DNA of 64,000 bases from Nevskiaceae bacterium. GTDB taxonomy: Bacteria; Pseudomonadota; Gammaproteobacteria; Nevskiales; Nevskiaceae. This document shows, piece by piece, positions 1 to 11,511 of this stretch. Location: NCBI GenBank assembly GCA_004297005.1, contig SCVA01000029.1, positions 1 through 64,000 of the forward strand. The letters are read 5' to 3'. The number at the start of each line of letters is the position of its first letter. Positions within the stretch are counted from its first letter, which is position 1. The notes below the pieces were generated by a model. That model was not told the DNA's origin. It did no database searches and worked only from the letters and a program-made list of their open reading frames with translations. A program made the translations under genes and the position numbers.

Positions 1-105
1 CTGGGCAAGACCTCGGCGGAGCTGGCGCCGGCGGTCAAGAACCGCCTCAGCCATCGCGGTCGTGCGATGCGCGCCCTGCTGAAGCAGTTGCGCGAGCAGC
101 CGTGA
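1..105 (+). CDS. rdgB: RdgB/HAM1 non-canonical purine NTP pyrophosphatase, C-terminal end only
   Basis: Frame 1 is open from the window edge and ends at TGA 103-105, giving 34 residues. They contain the motif SHRGRAMRALLKQL, which resembles the C-terminus of RdgB (SHRGQALKLLL in E. coli). RdgB hydrolyses dITP, XTP and dHAPTP to monophosphates to keep damaged purines out of DNA. The stop overlaps the GTG start of hemW, and rdgB-hemW is a common pair in proteobacteria. Only the tail is visible, so the active site cannot be checked. Confidence 0.75.
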   Translation: MGKTSAELAPAVKNRLSHRGRAMRALLKQLREQP

Positions 106-1241
106 TCCCTTTAGCGCTCTACATCCACATCCCCTGGTGCGCGAAGAAGTGCCCCTACTGCGACTTCAACTCGCACCCCGCGCGGGGCCAGATTCCGGAA
201 GCGGAGTACGTGCAGGCGCTGCTGCGCGACCTGGAATTCGAGCTGGCCAGCGCGCCTGAGGCGCGCCCGCTCAGCAGCATCTTCTTCGGTGGCGGCACGC
301 CCAGTCTGTTCAGCGGCGCGGGCATCGGCGCCATCCTCAATGGCGTGGCGCAGCGCCTCGCCTTCGCGCCCGGCATCGAGATCACCCTGGAGGCCAACCC
401 CGGCACCGCCGAGGCGCAGCGCTTCCACGACTACCGCGCCGCCGGCGTCAACCGCCTGTCGATGGGCGTGCAGTCGCTCAACGACCGTCATCTGAAGGCG
501 CTGGGCCGCATCCACGGCGCCGAGGAAGCACGGGCGGCGGTGGCGATGGCGCGGGCGGCGGGCTTAGCCAATCTCAACCTCGACCTAATGTTCGCCCTGC
601 CCGAGCAGACGCTCGCCGAGGCCGAGGCCGACCTGCGTGGCCTGCTCGCGCTCGCCCCCGAGCACTTGAGCTACTACCACCTGACGCTGGAGCCCAACAC
701 CGAGTTCGCGGCCAAGCCGCCGAAGCTGCCGGACAGCGACCTCGCCTACGAGATGCTGGAGCAGGGCCAGGCCCTGCTCGAAGCGGCCGGTTACGCGCAG
801 TACGAAACCTCGGCCTATGCGCTTCCGGGCCGGACAGCGGCGCACAACCTCAACTACTGGCGCTTCGGCGATTACCTGAGCATCGGCGCCGGCGCCCACG
901 GCAAGCGCACGCTCGATGGCCAGGTACTGCGGCGCGCGCGCCACAAGCATCCGAAGACATTCATGGAAACCGCCGGCAGCGCCGCCGGCGTGCAGGAAGA
1001 ACGCGCGGTGGACGGCGCCGAACTGGCTTTCGAGTACGTGCTGAATACCTTGCGCCTGCACGAGGGCTTCGCGCTCAGCGATTTCCGCGCCCGCACCGGC
1101 CTTGCCGATGCCGCCCTGGAACCATCCCTGGGGCGGATGCTGTCGAAAGGCTTGCTGGAGCGGGACGGCGAAGTCGTCCGCCCGACCGTGCTCGGCCGCA
1201 ACCACCTCAACACGCTGCAGATGGAGTTTCTGCCCTCATGA
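102..1241 (+). CDS. hemW: HemW, radical SAM haem chaperone (oxygen-independent coproporphyrinogen III oxidase-like)
   Basis: 379 residues, the usual HemW length. The radical-SAM [4Fe-4S] motif CxxxCxxC is at Cys13, Cys17 and Cys20 ([11 protein letters not shown]). GGGTPS at 63-68 is the SAM-binding glycine motif. HNLNYW at 248-253 followed by SIGAGAHG is typical of the HemW/HemN family. HemW lacks the extra N-terminal features of HemN and is thought to bind haem and deliver it to respiratory enzymes rather than oxidise coproporphyrinogen. The start is GTG 102, overlapping the rdgB stop as GTGA. The downstream gene starts at 1238 and overlaps the end of hemW by four bases (ATGA), suggesting coupling. 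Many databases still label such proteins coproporphyrinogen III oxidase. Confidence 0.93.
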   Translation: MIPLALYIHIPWCAKKCPYCDFNSHPARGQIPEAEYVQALLRDLEFELASAPEARPLSSIFFGGGTPSLFSGAGIGAILNGVAQRLAFAPGIEITLEANPGTAEAQRFHDYRAAGVNRLSMGVQSLNDRHLKALGRIHGAEEARAAVAMARAAGLANLNLDLMFALPEQTLAEAEADLRGLLALAPEHLSYYHLTLEPNTEFAAKPPKLPDSDLAYEMLEQGQALLEAAGYAQYETSAYALPGRTAAHNLNYWRFGDYLSIGAGAHGKRTLDGQVLRRARHKHPKTFMETAGSAAGVQEERAVDGAELAFEYVLNTLRLHEGFALSDFRARTGLADAALEPSLGRMLSKGLLERDGEVVRPTVLGRNHLNTLQMEFLPS

Positions 1242-1438
1242 GCCGCTACGAACTGACAAGCCGCGCGGTGCAGTGCCCCTACTGCTGGGAGGAGATCGAG
1301 CTGGACCTCGACCTCTCCGCCGGCAGTCAGACCTATGTCGAGGACTGCCACGTCTGCTGCCAGCCGATTCTGGTGCGGCTGACCGTGGACGAAGACGGCG
1401 AAAGCTACGAAGTCGATGTCGAGGCCGAGAACGGCTAG
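1238..1438 (+). CDS. Small CPXCG-motif cysteine-rich protein
   Basis: 66 residues. CPYC at 13-16 and a second Cys cluster (Cys37, Cys40, Cys41 in CHVCC) form a likely zinc-binding pair, as in the CPXCG-motif cysteine-rich family of gammaproteobacteria. The C-terminal half is very acidic (many Asp/Glu). Its function is not established. It overlaps hemW by four bases (ATGA) and probably shares its transcript. The pairing with a haem chaperone may be incidental. Confidence 0.85.
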   Translation: MSRYELTSRAVQCPYCWEEIELDLDLSAGSQTYVEDCHVCCQPILVRLTVDEDGESYEVDVEAENG

Positions 1439-1441
1439 GAC

Positions 1442-2383
1442 CTACTGTACCTGCACGCTGACGTAGGGCGAGGCGGTCGCCGGCACCAGCGCGCTCTTCA
1501 TGCGCTCGGCCTCTTCGCGCGGCGTGCTGCCGAAAAAGCGCTTGAACTCGCGGCTGAACTGCGAGGCGCTTTCGTAACCCACGCGGCCGGCAGCGGTCGA
1601 GGCGCTCAGCCCTTCGTGCGCCATCAGCAGCCGCGCCTTGTGCAGGCGCGTGGTCTTCAGGTACTGGATCGGCGAGGTGCGGGTGACCTGCTTGAAGTGG
1701 CTGTGGAAGGCGGCGACGCCCATGCCGGCCTCTTCGGCCAGACGGCTCACATCGAGATCGGCGGCGTACTCGGCATGGATGCGCCGCAGCGCCCGGCCGA
1801 TGCGGCCGCAATGGCTGTGGTGCACCAGGGCGCCGGCGATGGCCGCGCCCTGCTCGCCGGTGAGCATGCGGAACAGAATCTCGCGGACGATGCCCGGCCC
1901 CAGCAGCCGCGCCTCCACCGGCGAGCGCAGGGCGGTGAGCAGGCGGTAGAGCGCGTCTTCCATGCCCTCGGTCATCGGCGCGGTGGCGATGCCCAGAGGC
2001 GGCACCGGTGGACGTGCGCCGAGGCCCTCCAGCGCCAGGATTAGCTCGGCCGCAGCGGCGAGGTTGATCTGGATGCCCACCGCCAGCAACGGATCCTCGA
2101 CGCTGGCCTCGGTCTCGCACTCGAACGGCAGCGGCACCGCCGCAATCAGATAACGGCGAGCGTCGAACACCAGCGGCTGGTCGCCGAAGAAGCCGCGTTT
2201 GCGGCCCTGGCAGATGAACATCAGCTTCGGCTCGTAGAGCACCGGCGCCTTGACGAAGGCACGGTCGGCACGCGCCAGCGTCACCTCCTCCAGGGCGCTG
2301 TTGAATATTCCGGCGGCGGGCAGCATCTCGCTGAGCAGGCCCACCAGCCGGGACGGGCTGGGGCTGGGCGGTGGATCGAACAT
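1442..2383 (-). CDS. AraC family transcriptional regulator with AraC-type N-terminal domain
   Basis: About 313 residues from ATG 2383. The open frame runs further upstream to 2509, but the homology-like part begins at MFDPP. The N-terminal ~190 residues resemble the AraC-type N domain (PF06719), a cupin-like sensor, with the typical segments KAPVLYEPKLMFICQGRK and YLIAAVPLPFECE. The C-terminal ~100 residues hold the two helix-turn-helix motifs, including MGVAAFHSHFKQVT and VGYESASQFSREFKRFFG. It is divergent from the monooxygenase-like gene at 2551 with a 167-base gap, so it probably controls that gene. It converges on the hemW unit with only three bases between stops. Confidence 0.9.
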   Translation of the reverse strand: MFDPPPSPSPSRLVGLLSEMLPAAGIFNSALEEVTLARADRAFVKAPVLYEPKLMFICQGRKRGFFGDQPLVFDARRYLIAAVPLPFECETEASVEDPLLAVGIQINLAAAAELILALEGLGARPPVPPLGIATAPMTEGMEDALYRLLTALRSPVEARLLGPGIVREILFRMLTGEQGAAIAGALVHHSHCGRIGRALRRIHAEYAADLDVSRLAEEAGMGVAAFHSHFKQVTRTSPIQYLKTTRLHKARLLMAHEGLSASTAAGRVGYESASQFSREFKRFFGSTPREEAERMKSALVPATASPYVSVQVQ

Positions 2384-2550
2384 GGCGATCTCGAACCAAA
2401 TAGGACTAGGCAGCGAAATGTACTCTTCGCCGCCGCATCCGGGGCTGCTGGCGCAGGAATAGGCAAGACTTGCAGAGCATCCGGTATTGGGCCGCCGGCA
2501 CCCGGCCACCTAGCATGACCGCGTCCTCCTCCCGCCACCGGAGCGCCGCC

Positions 2551-2865
2551 ATGACCGCCACCAACATCGCCTTTCTGCGCGCCCGCCCGGGGCGCGAGCC
2601 CTGGCTGAGCCAGGCCCTGCACGCCCTGGTCGCGCTGAGCCGTGACAATCCCGACTGCCAGCTCGCCAACCTGCACCGCAGCGACGAAGACCCGGCGCTG
2701 TGGCTGCTGTACGAGAACTGGACTTCGCAGGAGGCGCTGTGGCGGCATCTGGGCAGCCCGGACGTGCAGTCCTTCGTCAGCCGGAGCGCCAGCCTGCTGG
2801 AAAGCGATGTCGGCCTGCGCGGCTTCCAACTGCTGCCGGCCGAGCCTATCGGGCTCGCCGCCTGA
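2551..2865 (+). CDS. Antibiotic biosynthesis monooxygenase (ABM/YgiN-like) domain protein
   Basis: 104 residues from ATG 2551. A GGAG at about 2540 supports this start over the in-frame Met codons at 2470 and 2515. The protein is one ferredoxin-like ABM domain. The segments FLRARPGREPWLSQAL, CQLANLHRSDEDPALWLLYENW and the terminal VGLRGFQLLP match the strand-helix-strand pattern of the YgiN/quinol monooxygenase family. Members are small dimers that oxidise quinols or reactive aromatics without a cofactor. It lies divergent to an AraC regulator, a frequent arrangement for inducible ABM genes. The substrate cannot be predicted. Confidence 0.85.
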   Translation: MTATNIAFLRARPGREPWLSQALHALVALSRDNPDCQLANLHRSDEDPALWLLYENWTSQEALWRHLGSPDVQSFVSRSASLLESDVGLRGFQLLPAEPIGLAA

Positions 2866-2989
2866 GAGTCGGCGGGCTGCCGTTGGTAGGGCAGAATCCA
2901 CCGGCCATCCCGACCAGCGGGGGCAAGATCGGCCCGGCTGGCACAGTCGGCCTCGTTACCCACTTCGCCTTCCGCTCCAAGGACCGACC

Positions 2990-3223
2990 ATGGAACTCGC
3001 GCCCCTGCACTGGCAGCAACTGCCCTTGATCCTGGCAGTGCTCGCCGCCGTCAGCGGCGCGCTTTACGGCCTGCTGAGCCTGATGCTGCCGCGCCCCCAG
3101 GTCTGGGCTCCGCGAGACGGCCAGGGCATGGACGGCGAGGCGATGCCGCTGGCCCAGGCGGACCGGCGCCGCAGCCACCAAGCCTGGCCCGTGCACCTCG
3201 AACGCCGCCTGGCGCCGCGCTAA
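2990..3223 (+). CDS. Hypothetical single-span membrane protein
   Basis: 77 residues from ATG 2990. Residues 10-33 (LPLILAVLAAVSGALYGLLSLMLP) form one clear hydrophobic span. A polar, Arg-rich tail follows, with no recognisable domain. It sits between the ABM gene and the L31 promoter on the same strand. Long overlapping frames exist on both strands here, as usual at this GC content, but only this one has a membrane segment right after a plausible start. I do not recognise the family. Confidence 0.5.
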   Translation: MELAPLHWQQLPLILAVLAAVSGALYGLLSLMLPRPQVWAPRDGQGMDGEAMPLAQADRRRSHQAWPVHLERRLAPR

Positions 3224-3246
3224 CACGCTCCACAGCGGATAAAAAG

Positions 3247-3275
3247 TTGCCAACCGCCGGTTGCGCCGCTATCCT
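3247..3275 (+). promoter_or_regulatory. Sigma-70-type promoter for rpmE2
   Basis: TTGCCA at 3247-3252 and TATCCT at 3270-3275 are separated by 17 bases, the optimal spacing, about 54 bases upstream of the L31 start codon. I looked for an obvious Zur palindrome, as expected for a zinc-regulated L31 paralogue, and did not see one. Confidence 0.5.
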
Positions 3276-3328
3276 GCGCGCCCTTTTCGTTTGATCCGCC
3301 CCGTGTTGTGGGCGTTGCCGAGACCGCC

Positions 3329-3571
3329 ATGAAAGAAGGCATCCACCCCGAATACCGCCCCGTGGTGTTCCGCGACGCGGGCTCCAACCAGAGCTTCATC
3401 ATCCGTTCCACGGTCAAGACCCGTGAAACCGTGAAGCACACCGACGGCGAGACCTACCCGGTCATCACCCTCGATACCTCGCACCTGTCTCACCCGTTCT
3501 ACACGGGCAAGACCCGCGTCACCGACACCGGCGGCCGCATCGACAAGTTCAAGAAGCGCTACGGCAAGTAA
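3329..3571 (+). CDS. rpmE2: 50S ribosomal protein L31 type B (zinc-independent form)
   Basis: 80 residues from ATG 3329; the frame extends to 3308, but MKEGIHPEYRPVVF is the family start. Type B features are present: the HPEYRPVVFRD opening, the SHLSHPFYTGK motif, a length near 80, and the ending FKKRYGK. There are no cysteines, so the CxxC zinc ribbon of type A L31 (RpmE) is missing. L31 binds the central protuberance and bridges to the small subunit. In bacteria carrying both forms, the cysteine-free form is made under zinc shortage. Whether this genome also has type A cannot be seen here. The gene is a single unit with its own promoter and a strong terminator. Confidence 0.95.
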   Translation: MKEGIHPEYRPVVFRDAGSNQSFIIRSTVKTRETVKHTDGETYPVITLDTSHLSHPFYTGKTRVTDTGGRIDKFKKRYGK

Positions 3572-3594
3572 TTGTCGCTGCCCGCTGTACCAAG

Positions 3595-3623
3595 AAAGCC
3601 GCTTATGTCCTAGCGGCTTTTTT
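3595..3623 (+). terminator. Rho-independent terminator of rpmE2
   Basis: AAAGCCGCT (3595-3603) pairs with AGCGGCTTT (3612-3620) around an eight-base loop and is followed by a T run to 3623. It lies 24 bases after the L31 stop codon. Confidence 0.85.
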
Positions 3624-3633
3624 GTTGCCCCCG

Positions 3634-3656
3634 CCCGGCGCGTGCGCCGGGGTTTT
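3634..3656 (+). terminator. Possible second terminator hairpin upstream of the malic enzyme gene
   Basis: CCCGGCG (3634-3640) and CGCCGGG (3645-3651) form a GC-rich stem with a CGTG loop, followed by GTTTTC. The T tract is short. It may back up the rpmE2 terminator or act in the malic enzyme leader. Confidence 0.35.
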
Positions 3657-3717
3657 CACCATTGCTTTTCTCCACCACACCGATGCGCGCCCAGGAAGCA
3701 GGCAACGCGCAGACGCC

Positions 3718-4968
<1,251 letters not shown>

Positions 4969-5033
4969 CAAGCCGCGGCGCGATTCTTGCCAGCCTTTCT
5001 TGACGTCTTTACTTGATATTTGGGAGCTACGCG

Positions 5034-6326
<1,293 letters not shown>

Positions 6327-6344
6327 GCCACTTGCCCGCGCAAG

Positions 6345-6374
6345 AAAAAGCCCGCCTTACCGGCGGGCTTTTTT
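6345..6374 (+). terminator. Rho-independent terminator of gltA
   Basis: AAGCCCGCC (6348-6356) pairs with GGCGGGCTT (6362-6370), followed by a T run to 6374. The A run before the stem may also let it work for the minus-strand gene that ends at 6399. Confidence 0.9.
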
Positions 6375-6398
6375 GTGTCCGGCAGCAATCTGCCGCGG

Positions 6399-7013
6399 TC
6401 AGTACAGGGTTTCCACATCCAGGGCGGCCAGACGCTCGGCCTCGGCAAGATTCAGCCGCGGCGCCGGCCGGCCATTGCTGTGCGACAAGGGGGATCGCCG
6501 CTCCTGCCCAGGCGCGAACAGGGCCACATCGACCCCCACCGCGCCGGCCTCGAAACGCGCCAGCGGCACCGACTCCACCCGACCGTCGCCATAGCGGTAA
6601 TCACGCTCGTCGGTCTCGACCTCGAAGCCGCGCTCGGCGAGGAAGACATCCACCAGCTCCGGCTGGCCGGGAAAGCAGTGCAGTTGCACGCGATGCGCGG
6701 CGCTGATCGCACCACTCACCAGCGCGCCGCTGAGCCGTGGCTCGAAGTCCGACAGGAGCTTCATCGCCTGCACCGCGGTCTTCCGCAGCAGCCGCAGGCG
6801 CTCGGCGTAGGCTCGGCCGCCGAACAGGCGCTGATAGGCCAGCACCTCGGCCTCGACGCGGGCGTTGTCGGGTAGCGCACTGCGGCTGGACAGACCCAGG
6901 CGCTCGGCGGCGCGGCGCTTGGCCAGGCCGTAGTCGGTGAGCTGCTCCTCGACCAGAATGCGCGCCGCTTCCTGCGCCAGATCGCCGGCGCCGCCCTGCG
7001 CGCGGCGGCCCAT
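6399..7013 (-). CDS. Conserved hypothetical protein
   Basis: 204 residues. The opening AARILVEEQLTDYGLAKRRAAERLG and the later RLSGALVSGAISAAHRVQLHCF, plus a final RLNLAEAERL segment, recall an uncharacterised family I know from pseudomonads and xanthomonads. The central region could be a degenerate nucleotidyltransferase-like fold, but this is a guess. There is no signal peptide or membrane span. Its start codon overlaps the stop of mrcA by one base (TGATG), so it is translationally coupled to PBP1A. Its role is unknown. Confidence 0.7.
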   Translation of the reverse strand: MGRRAQGGAGDLAQEAARILVEEQLTDYGLAKRRAAERLGLSSRSALPDNARVEAEVLAYQRLFGGRAYAERLRLLRKTAVQAMKLLSDFEPRLSGALVSGAISAAHRVQLHCFPGQPELVDVFLAERGFEVETDERDYRYGDGRVESVPLARFEAGAVGVDVALFAPGQERRSPLSHSNGRPAPRLNLAEAERLAALDVETLY

Positions 7014-9388
7014 CAGAAGAGATCCTGCGCCGCCGGCCCGGCCTCGCTCTCGTGGCCAGGAATAGCGCCATCGTCCTGCGGCGGCAGGCGCTCCAGCGGC
7101 AGGGTCTCGTAGATCACCTTGTCGGCTCCTTCCCAGGCCAGCTTGCCGTTCTCCGGGTTCAGGCGCACATCGGTCATGCCCTCGGGGCGCGGCAGGATCT
7201 GCTCAGGCACGCCCTTGAGCGCCACGCGCATGAAGTCCATCCACATCGGCAGCGCGGCGCGGCCGCCGACCTCGCCACGGCCGAGCGGCGTCGGCGTGTC
7301 GTAGCCGATCCAGGCGGTGGCGGCGAGTGTGGCCTGATAGCCATTGAACCAGGCATCGGTCTCGTCGTTGCTGGTGCCGGTCTTGCCGCCCAGGTCGCGC
7401 CGCCCCATCGCGTTCACCGCCGCGGCGGTGCCCCGCACCGCGACGTCGTGCAGCATGCTGTTGAGCATGTAGACGGTCTGCGGATCGAGCGTGCGCGCGG
7501 CGAGCTGGGCGGCGGGATCGCCGGCGGTGATTTCCGCAGGGCATTCCGGACAGGCGCGCACCGGCTTGGCCTCGAACAGCACCTGGCCGCGGCCGTCCTC
7601 GATGCGGCGGATGAAGTACGGCTCGATCAGAAAGCCGCCGTTGGCGATGGTGGCGTAGCCACGGGCGATCTCCAGCGGCGTCAGCGCCGCCGAGCCCAGC
7701 GAGAAGGTCAGGTCACGCGGCAGGCGCGTCTTGTCCAGGCCGAAGTTCTGCGCGTAGTTGAGCGCATAGCCCATGCCCACCGACTGCAGCACGCGGATCG
7801 ACACCAGGTTGCGCGACTGCACCAGCGCCTCGCGCAGGCGCATCGGGCCCTTGAAGTCCTCGTCGTAGTTGGACGGCCGCCACTCGCTTTCCAAGTTGGG
7901 ATCGTCGAAGACAATGGGCGCGTCGAGGAAGATCGACGCAGGCGTGTTGCCCTTGGCCAGCGCCGAGGCATAGAGAAAGGGCTTGAAGCCGGAGCCGGCC
8001 TGGCGCCGCGCCTGGGTGACGCGGTTGTACTTGCCGGCGAAGAAGTCGTAGCCGCCGACCAGGGCGCGGATGGCGCCATCCTGCGGCTCCACCGCGACGA
8101 AGGCGCCCTGCACGTCCGGCTTCTGCGCCAGCCGCAGCTTGTCGCCGCTGGCTCGGATGCGCACCACGTCGCCGGCGGCGAGCTTGTACTTCTTGCCGGT
8201 CCAGGCGAAACCCTTGGCCTCGATGCTTTCGACGCCACGCTCCAGCGAGTACACCTCCAGTTGGTCCGGGCTGGCGGACAGCACCAGGGCTGCCGGCAGA
8301 TCAGCCAGACGCGGGCGCGAGCGCAGCAGCGCCTGCGCCTCCTCGTTGCGGTCCGGGCTGCCGCGCTCCAGCGCTGCCACCAACTCCGGATCGGCCTTGG
8401 TCTCGGGTCCGGCGTAGCCGTGGCGCTCCTCGTAGTCGAGCAGGGCCTTGCGCAGGGCGGTGTTGGCGGCTTCCTGCCGAGCGGCCTGCACGGTGGTGTA
8501 GACGCGGTAGCCGGCGGTGTAGGCCTGCTCGCCGTACTTCTCGAACATCGCCGCGCGCACCATCTCGGCCACGTAATGCGCTTCCACCTCCACCTGCGGC
8601 GGGTGCTCACGCGCCACCAGCGGCTCGTCCAGTGCCTGACGGTAGGCGGTCTCGTCGATGAAACCCAGCTCGCGCATGCGCCGCAGCACGTAGTTGCGGC
8701 GGTCCTTGGCGGCGCTGGGGTTGACCAGCGGATTGTCGCGCGAAGGGGCCTTGGGCAAGCCGGCGAGCACCGCGGTTTCCGCCAGCGTCAGCTGGTCCAG
8801 CGGCTTGCCGAAGTAGACGTGAGCGGCGGCGGCGACGCCGTAGGCGCGGCTGCCGAGGAAGATGCGGTTGAGATAAATCTCGAAGATGCGCTGCTTGTCC
8901 AGCTCGCGCTCCATCTTCCGCGCCAGCAGGATCTCCTTGATCTTGCGTTCGTAGCTGCGCTCGGGCGTGAGAAAGACATTGCGCGCCAGCTGCATGGTGA
9001 TGGTCGAGCCACCCTGGCGCTTCTCGCCGGTGGCGGCGAGCTTCAGCGCCGCACGCACCAGGCCGAAGAAATCGACGCCGCTGTGCTCGAAGAAGCGGTC
9101 GTCCTCGGCGGCCAGAAAGGCCTGCAGCAGCGGCTTGGGGAATTGCTCGTAGCGCAGCGGCGAGCGCCGCTCGGCGCCGAATTCGCCCATGCGCTTGCCC
9201 TCGGCGCTGAGCACCAGCAGCGGCGCGCCGAGGTTGGGTTCGCGCAAGCTTTCCACCGAGGGCAATTGCGCCTCCAGGGCCGAGACCTTGGACCAGATGA
9301 ACAGCCCGGCGCCGGTGGCGGCGACCAGCGCCAGGGCCAGCACGACGAGGCCGGCGCGTTGCAGCAGACTCAATTGATTGAAGCGCAA
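7013..9388 (-). CDS. mrcA: Penicillin-binding protein 1A, bifunctional peptidoglycan glycosyltransferase/transpeptidase
   Basis: 791 residues. An N-terminal membrane anchor lies at about 10-32. The glycosyltransferase (GT51) domain follows, with catalytic Glu in EDDRFF (95-100) and GGSTITMQ (126-133). The OB-like insert typical of PBP1A precedes the transpeptidase, which has Ser466-x-x-Lys469 (GSGFKP), Ser525-Arg-Asn527 and Lys669-Thr-Gly671. It polymerises lipid II and cross-links stem peptides in the periplasm. No ATG exists between the upstream in-frame stop and the protein, so the start is TTG 9388. It follows the acyltransferase gene by 86 bases on the same strand. In many gammaproteobacteria this gene lies divergent to pilM; here it does not. 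Confidence 0.95.
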   Translation of the reverse strand: MRFNQLSLLQRAGLVVLALALVAATGAGLFIWSKVSALEAQLPSVESLREPNLGAPLLVLSAEGKRMGEFGAERRSPLRYEQFPKPLLQAFLAAEDDRFFEHSGVDFFGLVRAALKLAATGEKRQGGSTITMQLARNVFLTPERSYERKIKEILLARKMERELDKQRIFEIYLNRIFLGSRAYGVAAAAHVYFGKPLDQLTLAETAVLAGLPKAPSRDNPLVNPSAAKDRRNYVLRRMRELGFIDETAYRQALDEPLVAREHPPQVEVEAHYVAEMVRAAMFEKYGEQAYTAGYRVYTTVQAARQEAANTALRKALLDYEERHGYAGPETKADPELVAALERGSPDRNEEAQALLRSRPRLADLPAALVLSASPDQLEVYSLERGVESIEAKGFAWTGKKYKLAAGDVVRIRASGDKLRLAQKPDVQGAFVAVEPQDGAIRALVGGYDFFAGKYNRVTQARRQAGSGFKPFLYASALAKGNTPASIFLDAPIVFDDPNLESEWRPSNYDEDFKGPMRLREALVQSRNLVSIRVLQSVGMGYALNYAQNFGLDKTRLPRDLTFSLGSAALTPLEIARGYATIANGGFLIEPYFIRRIEDGRGQVLFEAKPVRACPECPAEITAGDPAAQLAARTLDPQTVYMLNSMLHDVAVRGTAAAVNAMGRRDLGGKTGTSNDETDAWFNGYQATLAATAWIGYDTPTPLGRGEVGGRAALPMWMDFMRVALKGVPEQILPRPEGMTDVRLNPENGKLAWEGADKVIYETLPLERLPPQDDGAIPGHESEAGPAAQDLF

Positions 9389-9474
9389 GGAGACGATTCC
9401 GTTAAGGGCAGCGGGCCATTGTCACCCGCCAGCCGGGTGCGCGGAACCGCCTCGGTTCAGGGTGGCGGTGGATT

Positions 9475-10389
9475 TCAGGGATGCGCGGGCGTTTGCGCCG
9501 GCAAGGAGGGACGACGGCGCAGGGCCTCCAGCCGCGCGTCCTTCCGCGACCAGAGCCCGTTCACCCAGATCTGGCAGCGCTCCCGGTAGCCGGGATCGCG
9601 GTCGTAGTCGCCGTGCAGCAGCTCGGCCGGCACCGGGATCAGGTCCACCGCCACCCGCACATGGCCCTGCTCGCCGCACAGCCAGCTCCACAGCAGATTG
9701 CGGTCGGTGGGCTGGTAGCAGACGGTGACATCCAGCACCCCGGCGAATTGCTCGCCCATGGCGTCGAGACTGTAGGCGAGGCCGCCGGTCTTCGGGCGCA
9801 GCAGCCGCTGGTAGGGGCTGCGCTTGGTCAGCCGCTTGGCCTCGGTAAAGCGGGTGCCTTCGAGGAAATTGACCACCGTCACCGGATCGTGGCGGTAGAC
9901 CGCGCAGGCCCTGCGGGTCGCCTCGCGGTCGGCGGCGCTGGACTTGCGGGTCATGAACGGGAAATCCATCGCCCAGCAGACCAGGCCGATGATCGGCACC
10001 CACAGCAGATCGCGCTTGAGGAAGAAGCGCAGGAACGGCGTCTTGGCGTGAAAGACATCGAACAGGATCAGGATGTCGGCCCAGGACTGGTGGTTGCTGA
10101 GCAACAGGTAGCTGCGAGAGGGATCCAGGCTGGCGTTGAAGTCCACCTCCCCATAGGCCACCGGGCTGGCCACGTCGTGCAGCAGCCGGTAGATCAGTTG
10201 GTTGCTGGCCACCCAGTTGCGGGCGATCCAGACGCAGTAGCGGGAGGCCAGACGCTGCCAGCGGTACACCGGCAGCAGCTTGAGCAGGATGCCCGGCAGC
10301 ATGGCGGCGAACCAGAAGATCAACGCGACGAACATGGTCGCGAAAGTCAGGATTCCGACAAACCAGGGCGGCAGCAACATCGAGATCAT
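9475..10389 (-). CDS. 1-acyl-sn-glycerol-3-phosphate acyltransferase-like membrane protein (YihG-like)
   Basis: 304 residues. Residues ~8-40 form a hydrophobic N-terminal anchor. The PlsC-type motifs are present: NHQSWADI (motif I, catalytic His and Asp) and FLEGTRFTEAKR (motif III, EGTR). The spacing and the RLLRPKTGGLAYSLDAMG segment resemble E. coli YihG, a PlsC paralogue that adjusts acyl chains in phospholipids. GGAG seven bases before ATG 10389 supports the start. It lies downstream of hemE (60-base gap) and upstream of mrcA. It may acylate lysophosphatidate or another lysolipid. Confidence 0.88.
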   Translation of the reverse strand: MISMLLPPWFVGILTFATMFVALIFWFAAMLPGILLKLLPVYRWQRLASRYCVWIARNWVASNQLIYRLLHDVASPVAYGEVDFNASLDPSRSYLLLSNHQSWADILILFDVFHAKTPFLRFFLKRDLLWVPIIGLVCWAMDFPFMTRKSSAADREATRRACAVYRHDPVTVVNFLEGTRFTEAKRLTKRSPYQRLLRPKTGGLAYSLDAMGEQFAGVLDVTVCYQPTDRNLLWSWLCGEQGHVRVAVDLIPVPAELLHGDYDRDPGYRERCQIWVNGLWSRKDARLEALRRRPSLPAQTPAHP

Positions 10390-10449
10390 CTGCAGGCTCC
10401 GCTAAGACCGCGGTGGCGACCCCATCCCTGGAGTCGCACTGACATCCTC

Positions 10450-11511
10450 TCAGTGATGATACGCCGGCGAAAGTTCCACCACCGCGTCGATCATCGCCCC
10501 CGCGTGCGCCGGGTCCACCCCGGGCACGATGCCGTGCCCCAGGTTGAAGACATGCCCCGGACCACGGCCATATCCGGCCAGTACGCGCGCCACTTCCTCG
10601 CGGATGCGCGCCGGGCTCGCGAGCAGGCAGAGCGGGTCGAGATTGCCCTGTAAGGCGACCATGGCGCCGACTCGCGCGCGCGCGGCGGCGATGTCGGTGG
10701 TCCAGTCCAGGCCCAGCGCATCGCAGCCGGTGTCGGCCATCGCTTCCAACTGCTGACCACCGTTCTTGGTGAACAGGATCACCGGGATGTCCGGCAAGCG
10801 GGTCTTGAGCCGCGCGACGATACGGCGCATGGGGCTCAGCGAGAACTGCCGGTAACCTTCAAAATCGAGCACGCCGCCCCAGGTGTCGAAGATCATCAGC
10901 GCATCAGCACCGGCCGCAGCCTGGGCTTCAAGATAGAGCGCGACACTGTCGGCCAGCTTGGCTAGCAGCTCTTGGAGAAGCTCGGGCGCGTCGAAGCGCA
11001 TCTTCTTAATGCGCGCGAATTCCTGGCCGCCCTGCCCTTCGACCATGTAGGTGGCGAGCGTCCAGGGCGAGCCGGCGAAGCCGATCAGCGGACAGCGGTC
11101 GCCGAGCGCGGCACGGATGGTGCGCACCGCGTCCATCACATAGCGCAGCTCGCCCTCCGGGTCAGGCACGCCAAGCGCGCGGATGGCCGCCGCATCGCGA
11201 ACCGGCCGGTCGAACACCGGGCCCTCTCCTTCGACGAAGCGCAGGCCCAGGCCCATGGCGTCGGGGATGGTGAGGATGTCGCTGAACAGGATGGCGGTAT
11301 CGAGGCCGGGGTAACGGTCCAGCGGCTGCAGGGTGACTTCGCAGCACAGCTCGGGATTGCGGCAGAGCGCCATGAAGTCGCCCGCCTTGGCGCGGCTGGC
11401 GCGGTACTCGGGCAGGTAGCGGCCGGCCTGGCGCATCATCCACACCGGCGTGCGGTCCACCGGTTGGCGCTTGAGCGCGCGCAGGAAGCGGTCGTTGGCG
11501 AGCGTTCTCAT
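10450..11511 (-). CDS. hemE: Uroporphyrinogen decarboxylase
   Basis: 353 residues, the normal length. It removes four carboxyls from uroporphyrinogen III to give coproporphyrinogen III in haem synthesis. The N-terminal signature [11 protein letters not shown] is at 27-37. Other family segments are [17 protein letters not shown] (substrate-site Asp), [16 protein letters not shown] and [10 protein letters not shown]. The ATG at 11511 overlaps the pyrF stop (ATGA, 11508-11511), so the two genes are translationally coupled. Confidence 0.97.
   Translation of the reverse strand: MRTLANDRFLRALKRQPVDRTPVWMMRQAGRYLPEYRASRAKAGDFMALCRNPELCCEVTLQPLDRYPGLDTAILFSDILTIPDAMGLGLRFVEGEGPVFDRPVRDAAAIRALGVPDPEGELRYVMDAVRTIRAALGDRCPLIGFAGSPWTLATYMVEGQGGQEFARIKKMRFDAPELLQELLAKLADSVALYLEAQAAAGADALMIFDTWGGVLDFEGYRQFSLSPMRRIVARLKTRLPDIPVILFTKNGGQQLEAMADTGCDALGLDWTTDIAAARARVGAMVALQGNLDPLCLLASPARIREEVARVLAGYGRGPGHVFNLGHGIVPGVDPAHAGAMIDAVVELSPAYHH

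Noticed and set aside
7052-9589. 845-residue plus-strand open frame opposite mrcA
   Set aside because: mrcA on the other strand shows all PBP1A motifs. This frame is Arg/His/Gln-rich and runs on across the gap after mrcA.
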